A stretch of DNA of 64,000 nucleotides from Vibrio sp. Y2-5 (GTDB taxonomy: Bacteria; Pseudomonadota; Gammaproteobacteria; Enterobacterales; Vibrionaceae): contig NZ_JACVEG010000006.1 of assembly GCF_014596725.1 (NCBI RefSeq), forward strand, positions 62,001 to 126,000, in the 5' to 3' direction. Positions within the stretch are counted from its first letter, which is position 1, and every line of letters starts with the position of its first letter. Shown one piece after another: positions 60,827-64,000 of the stretch. The notes beneath the pieces are model-generated. The model had not been told where the DNA came from. It saw only the letters and a list, made by a program, of their open reading frames with translations, and did no database searches. The translations under genes were made by a program, and so were the position numbers.

Positions 60827-61912
60827 ATGGAACGGATCACGGTCAGCTTAGGTGAACGTAGCTACCCAATCTCAATTGGTGCCGGATTATTTAATGATCC
60901 GGCTCTTCTTTCTCTTTCCCCAAAACAAAAAGTCGTTGTTATCACTAACCATACAGTGGCGCCATTGTATGCGGATAAGATCACAGCGTTACTCGACCAG
61001 AAAGGCTGTATCAGTTCTGTCTTAGAATTGCCTGATGGTGAAAAATACAAAACCTTAGAGACGTTCAATACGGTTTTGAGCTTCCTGCTTGAGCATAATT
61101 ACAGCCGAGATGTGGTGATTATTGCTTTAGGCGGTGGCGTTATTGGCGATCTTGTTGGTTTTGCTGCGTCTTGTTACCAGCGTGGTGTCGATTTTATTCA
61201 GATACCTACCACCTTGCTTTCTCAAGTGGACTCTTCTGTTGGTGGCAAAACCGCAGTTAACCATCCTCTGGGTAAAAACATGATCGGCGCGTTTTACCAA
61301 CCGAAAGCGGTTATCATCGATACCCACTGTCTTGCCACTCTTCCTGAGCGAGAATTCGCCGCAGGCATGGCTGAAGTGATCAAGTATGGTATCATCTACG
61401 ACGAAGCTTTTTTCGTTTGGTTAGAACAACATATGGATGAACTCTATGCGTTGGATGAACAAGCTCTGACGTATGCGATTGCTCGTTGTTGCCAGATTAA
61501 AGCAGAAGTTGTTGCTCAAGATGAAAAAGAGTCAGGCATTCGTGCATTGTTGAATTTAGGTCATACATTCGGTCACGCGATTGAAGCGGAACTGGGTTAT
61601 GGCAATTGGTTACATGGTGAGGCTGTTTCTGCCGGTACCATGATGGCGGCGAAAACTGCCCAACTACAAGGTTTAATTACCGAACAACAAGTTGAACGAA
61701 TCTTATCTATATTTAAAAGAGCAAAATTGCCGGTACAAACCCCAGAAAGTATGTCTTTCGAAGACTTCATGAAACACATGATGCGCGATAAGAAAGTACT
61801 AGCGGGTGAGTTACGTTTGGTATTACCAACTAGCATTGGTACTTCTGACGTAGTGAAAGGTGTGCCGGAAACCATTATTGAGCAGGCGATAGATTATTGC
61901 CGCACCCTATAG
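60827..61912 (+). CDS. aroB: 3-dehydroquinate synthase
   Basis: NAD- and zinc-dependent cyclisation of DAHP, second step of the shikimate pathway. It has 361 residues (E. coli 362). NAD/substrate motifs: [52 protein letters not shown], and AEVIKYGI. Zinc ligands are in [12 protein letters not shown] and WLHGEAV. The ATG at 60827 has TTGGAG upstream; an in-frame start three codons earlier is less well spaced. 27 bases after aroK. Confidence 0.97.
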   Translation: MERITVSLGERSYPISIGAGLFNDPALLSLSPKQKVVVITNHTVAPLYADKITALLDQKGCISSVLELPDGEKYKTLETFNTVLSFLLEHNYSRDVVIIALGGGVIGDLVGFAASCYQRGVDFIQIPTTLLSQVDSSVGGKTAVNHPLGKNMIGAFYQPKAVIIDTHCLATLPEREFAAGMAEVIKYGIIYDEAFFVWLEQHMDELYALDEQALTYAIARCCQIKAEVVAQDEKESGIRALLNLGHTFGHAIEAELGYGNWLHGEAVSAGTMMAAKTAQLQGLITEQQVERILSIFKRAKLPVQTPESMSFEDFMKHMMRDKKVLAGELRLVLPTSIGTSDVVKGVPETIIEQAIDYCRTL

Positions 61913-61956
61913 GGGTGCTTACTTCAGGGTAATGCTGTTTTCCTTTAGGATGAACG

Positions 61957-63480
61957 ATGAATTTGGCACATGTACTGGAGTTAGATTCTCAGACCGAGTT
62001 ACTGGAGCGTTTGCAGCTTCTTACTCGTTTTAGCTCAAATTTAATCAATGTTTGTGGTAGCCAAGGTGCAGGTAAGTCTTGGCTGGCACAGCGTTACCTT
62101 GAAGCGTGGGCAAATGACAAGAATCAGTCTTTGCTCATGTGTCATCCTAATCAAGACGACGAACAACGCCGTACCACCATTCTCTCTCAGCTTAGCTCTG
62201 AATCTCTGTTCAATCCCAAAGACTCTCTAGTCGAAAGTTTTTCACACCTGTTCGATCAGACGCAATGCGACATCGTGGTTGTGATTGATGATGCGCACTT
62301 GTTGTCTGAGACTTTGGTCTCTGAATTGTGGATGTGGATCTTAGAATCTCAAACCAATCCATTATGGACAGTGAACGTAGTCTTATTCGCGCAGTCTACC
62401 GGTTTAGACGCCGTTCTAACGCGTTTAAGCTACGGACAGGAACATAAACCAGTTGATTTAGAAGTTGAACTTTTAAGCCGTGATGAAGCAGATCGCTTGT
62501 TTGAACAACGAGTTATGCGTTATGTTGATGATGAACATGAACGCCGCGTAAGAGCTGCTTATAAAAAAGTGAAAAACTTACCGGGAGAAATTATGGCGCT
62601 GGGAGAACAGAAAATGGAAAAACGTATTGTGATTCGTTCAATCATTGGCTCGCCAATGAAAGCCGCGCTACTGGTACTGGCACTGATTCTATTGATTGGT
62701 GGTGGTTACTGGTGGTGGTTATCACAACCTTCCCCAGACGACAAAGCGCAGCAACTGACACTGACAAAAGAACAAACGGTTATTCCTACGCTGAATGAAG
62801 ATAGTCAGACGGTGGACACGAACAACGAAGCCGACAGTAACTCGTCTACTCTAACAAGCAATGGTGCTACTGATGATTCTGGTGCGCTTCCTCCAGATGT
62901 TGTTGAGGATAAACAGGGCGTGGGTATGTCAGATGACGAACAACAACGCGTTGTTATCACGTCTGATGTTGTTGATGCGCTGCTAGAAGGTAAACCAGAA
63001 AACGTCGACACTTCGAAGATTGATAATCTAGTGGAAGAAAGTGCGGTTCCTCAAACCTCTGGATCTCAAACCACTGAAACATCTACACCAGCGCAGACGG
63101 TAGATATCGAACAACCTAAACAAGCTGAGACTCAAGTCGCACCAGCGGCAGAGAATCCACCTGAAGTGAAAATTACCTTCTCGTTTGCACGTGAAGAGTT
63201 AAAAGCGATGTCTCCTCGTAGCTATACCTTGCAATTGGCTGCGGTAAATTCGCTTCCTGATGCGCAGCGCTTTATCAATCAGTATCAGCTACAAGGCAAA
63301 GTCAATGTTTACCCGACATTAAGAAATGATGTGGAATGGTACATCATTACTTACAGCAACTATCCAACCATTCAGTTGGCAAGAGATGCGGTTGAAACCT
63401 TGTCGAAACCTTTGCAACAACTGGGTCCTTGGGCAAAATCTTTAAGCCAAGTGCATAGAGAGATAGATCGTGCGAAATAA
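61957..63480 (+). CDS. damX: Septal-ring ATPase/SPOR protein DamX
   Basis: Inner-membrane division protein that binds septal glycan. Of 507 residues, an N-terminal AAA-like domain has Walker A GSQGAGKS at 34-41 and an Asp-rich Walker B (VVVIDDAHLL) near 107-116. One membrane helix lies at about 236-255. A Ser/Thr/Gln/Glu-rich periplasmic linker spans about 260-410. A SPOR domain follows at about 425-500 (YTLQLAAVNSLPDAQRFINQ). Lies between aroB and dam as in E. coli. Role beyond septal localisation is not settled. Confidence 0.93.
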   Translation: MNLAHVLELDSQTELLERLQLLTRFSSNLINVCGSQGAGKSWLAQRYLEAWANDKNQSLLMCHPNQDDEQRRTTILSQLSSESLFNPKDSLVESFSHLFDQTQCDIVVVIDDAHLLSETLVSELWMWILESQTNPLWTVNVVLFAQSTGLDAVLTRLSYGQEHKPVDLEVELLSRDEADRLFEQRVMRYVDDEHERRVRAAYKKVKNLPGEIMALGEQKMEKRIVIRSIIGSPMKAALLVLALILLIGGGYWWWLSQPSPDDKAQQLTLTKEQTVIPTLNEDSQTVDTNNEADSNSSTLTSNGATDDSGALPPDVVEDKQGVGMSDDEQQRVVITSDVVDALLEGKPENVDTSKIDNLVEESAVPQTSGSQTTETSTPAQTVDIEQPKQAETQVAPAAENPPEVKITFSFAREELKAMSPRSYTLQLAAVNSLPDAQRFINQYQLQGKVNVYPTLRNDVEWYIITYSNYPTIQLARDAVETLSKPLQQLGPWAKSLSQVHREIDRAK

Positions 63481-63550
63481 ACCTGAGCTCGCTCATAAAA
63501 TGTGTTACATTTCGCAGCCTTATTTTTGTGGTAAAGAATTAGAGCAGTAG

Positions 63551-64000
63551 ATGAAAAAGCAGCGTGCCTTTCTGAAATGGGCTGGTGGTAAATATGGCCT
63601 AGTCGAAGACATACAACGCCACTTGCCATCTGCTGAAGAGTTGGTAGAGCCATTTGTTGGTGCAGGCTCTATATTCTTGAACACAGAATATAAGCACTAT
63701 CTGTTGGCGGATATCAACCCAGATTTGGTCAATCTCTACAATCTGCTAAAAGAGAATCCACAGCACTACATTTCAGAAGCCAAACGTTGGTTTGTGGCGG
63801 AAAACAATCGCAAAGAGTTCTATCTCGATGTGCGTTCGCAGTTTAATCGTACTGATGATGTTCTGTACCGCTCATTGGCATTCTTATATATGAACCGCTT
63901 TGGTTTTAACGGTCTTTGTCGTTACAACAAAAAAGGCGGATTCAACGTTCCATTTGGTTCTTACAAAAAACCTTACTTCCCTGAATCAGAGCTGGAGTTC
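63551..64000 (+). CDS. dam: DNA adenine methylase Dam, cut by window edge
   Basis: Methylates the adenine of GATC, used in mismatch repair and replication timing; in V. cholerae Dam is essential because of chromosome 2 replication. The first 150 codons are visible: MKKQRAFLKWAGGKYGL with the substrate-Lys motif, SAM-binding FVGAGSIFLN near 35-44, LADINPDLVNLYN, and FNGLCRYNKKGGFNVPFG. The catalytic DPPY lies beyond the edge. The ATG at 63551 has no strong ribosome site but aligns exactly with the family. 70 bases after damX. Confidence 0.95.
   Translation, partial: MKKQRAFLKWAGGKYGLVEDIQRHLPSAEELVEPFVGAGSIFLNTEYKHYLLADINPDLVNLYNLLKENPQHYISEAKRWFVAENNRKEFYLDVRSQFNRTDDVLYRSLAFLYMNRFGFNGLCRYNKKGGFNVPFGSYKKPYFPESELEF

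Overview
The window is a contiguous piece of a Vibrio chromosome, most likely the main (large) one. AphA, the PadR-family quorum-sensing regulator, is present. So are an ArgH fused to an acetyltransferase domain, which is characteristic of Vibrio, Moritella and relatives, and the gammaproteobacterial gene orders met(J)BLF, mrcA/pilMNOPQ-aroKB-damX-dam and hslVU. No species can be fixed from sequence alone. Base composition and codon use look even. I see no insertion sequence, phage, integron, CRISPR array, rRNA or tRNA, so this is core genome rather than an island.

Layout, left to right. 1-4.5 kb: the end-truncated trmL, the envelope-stress pair cpxRA, a CpxP-like periplasmic protein read divergently, and the metal exporter fieF. 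4.8-8.4 kb: pfkA and glpX (opposed steps of glycolysis and gluconeogenesis), zapB and metF. 8.6-12.8 kb: metBL and the divergent repressor gene metJ, with clear MetJ operators. 12.9-19 kb: a short malic enzyme, rpmE, priA, cytR and ftsN. 19-25.1 kb: hslVU with a heat-shock-type promoter, menA, rraA, a MATE exporter and tpiA. 25.3-27.4 kb: four small or poorly known genes (a tautomerase-family protein, DUF805, DUF3135 and a cysteine-rich winged-helix regulator). 27.7-29.7 kb: groESL with a sigma32-type promoter. 29.9-31.4 kb: modF, with one degenerate nucleotide site.

31.4-37.8 kb: epmB and efp diverge, followed by the frdABCD operon (minus strand) and then epmA, so both EpmA/EpmB steps of EF-P lysylation and EF-P itself lie within 6.5 kb. 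37.9-41.1 kb: a membrane rhodanese, secB, gpsA and cysE. 41.2-44.8 kb: aphA and ppc, with a LuxR/HapR-like operator in the intergenic region between them. 45-51.4 kb: argE diverging from argCBGH(A), followed by a strongly structured downstream region that could encode a small RNA. 51.7-55.5 kb: a DUF3624 protein, oxyR and mrcA (PBP1A). 55.6-64 kb: pilMNOPQ (type IV pilus alignment complex and secretin), aroK, aroB, damX and the 5' part of dam.

I found no wholly new multi-gene system. The observations most worth a second look are the hairpin array after argH, the candidate LuxR/HapR site upstream of aphA, the asymmetric ModF, the PurR-type operator at glpX, and the repeat patterns in the arginine promoters.
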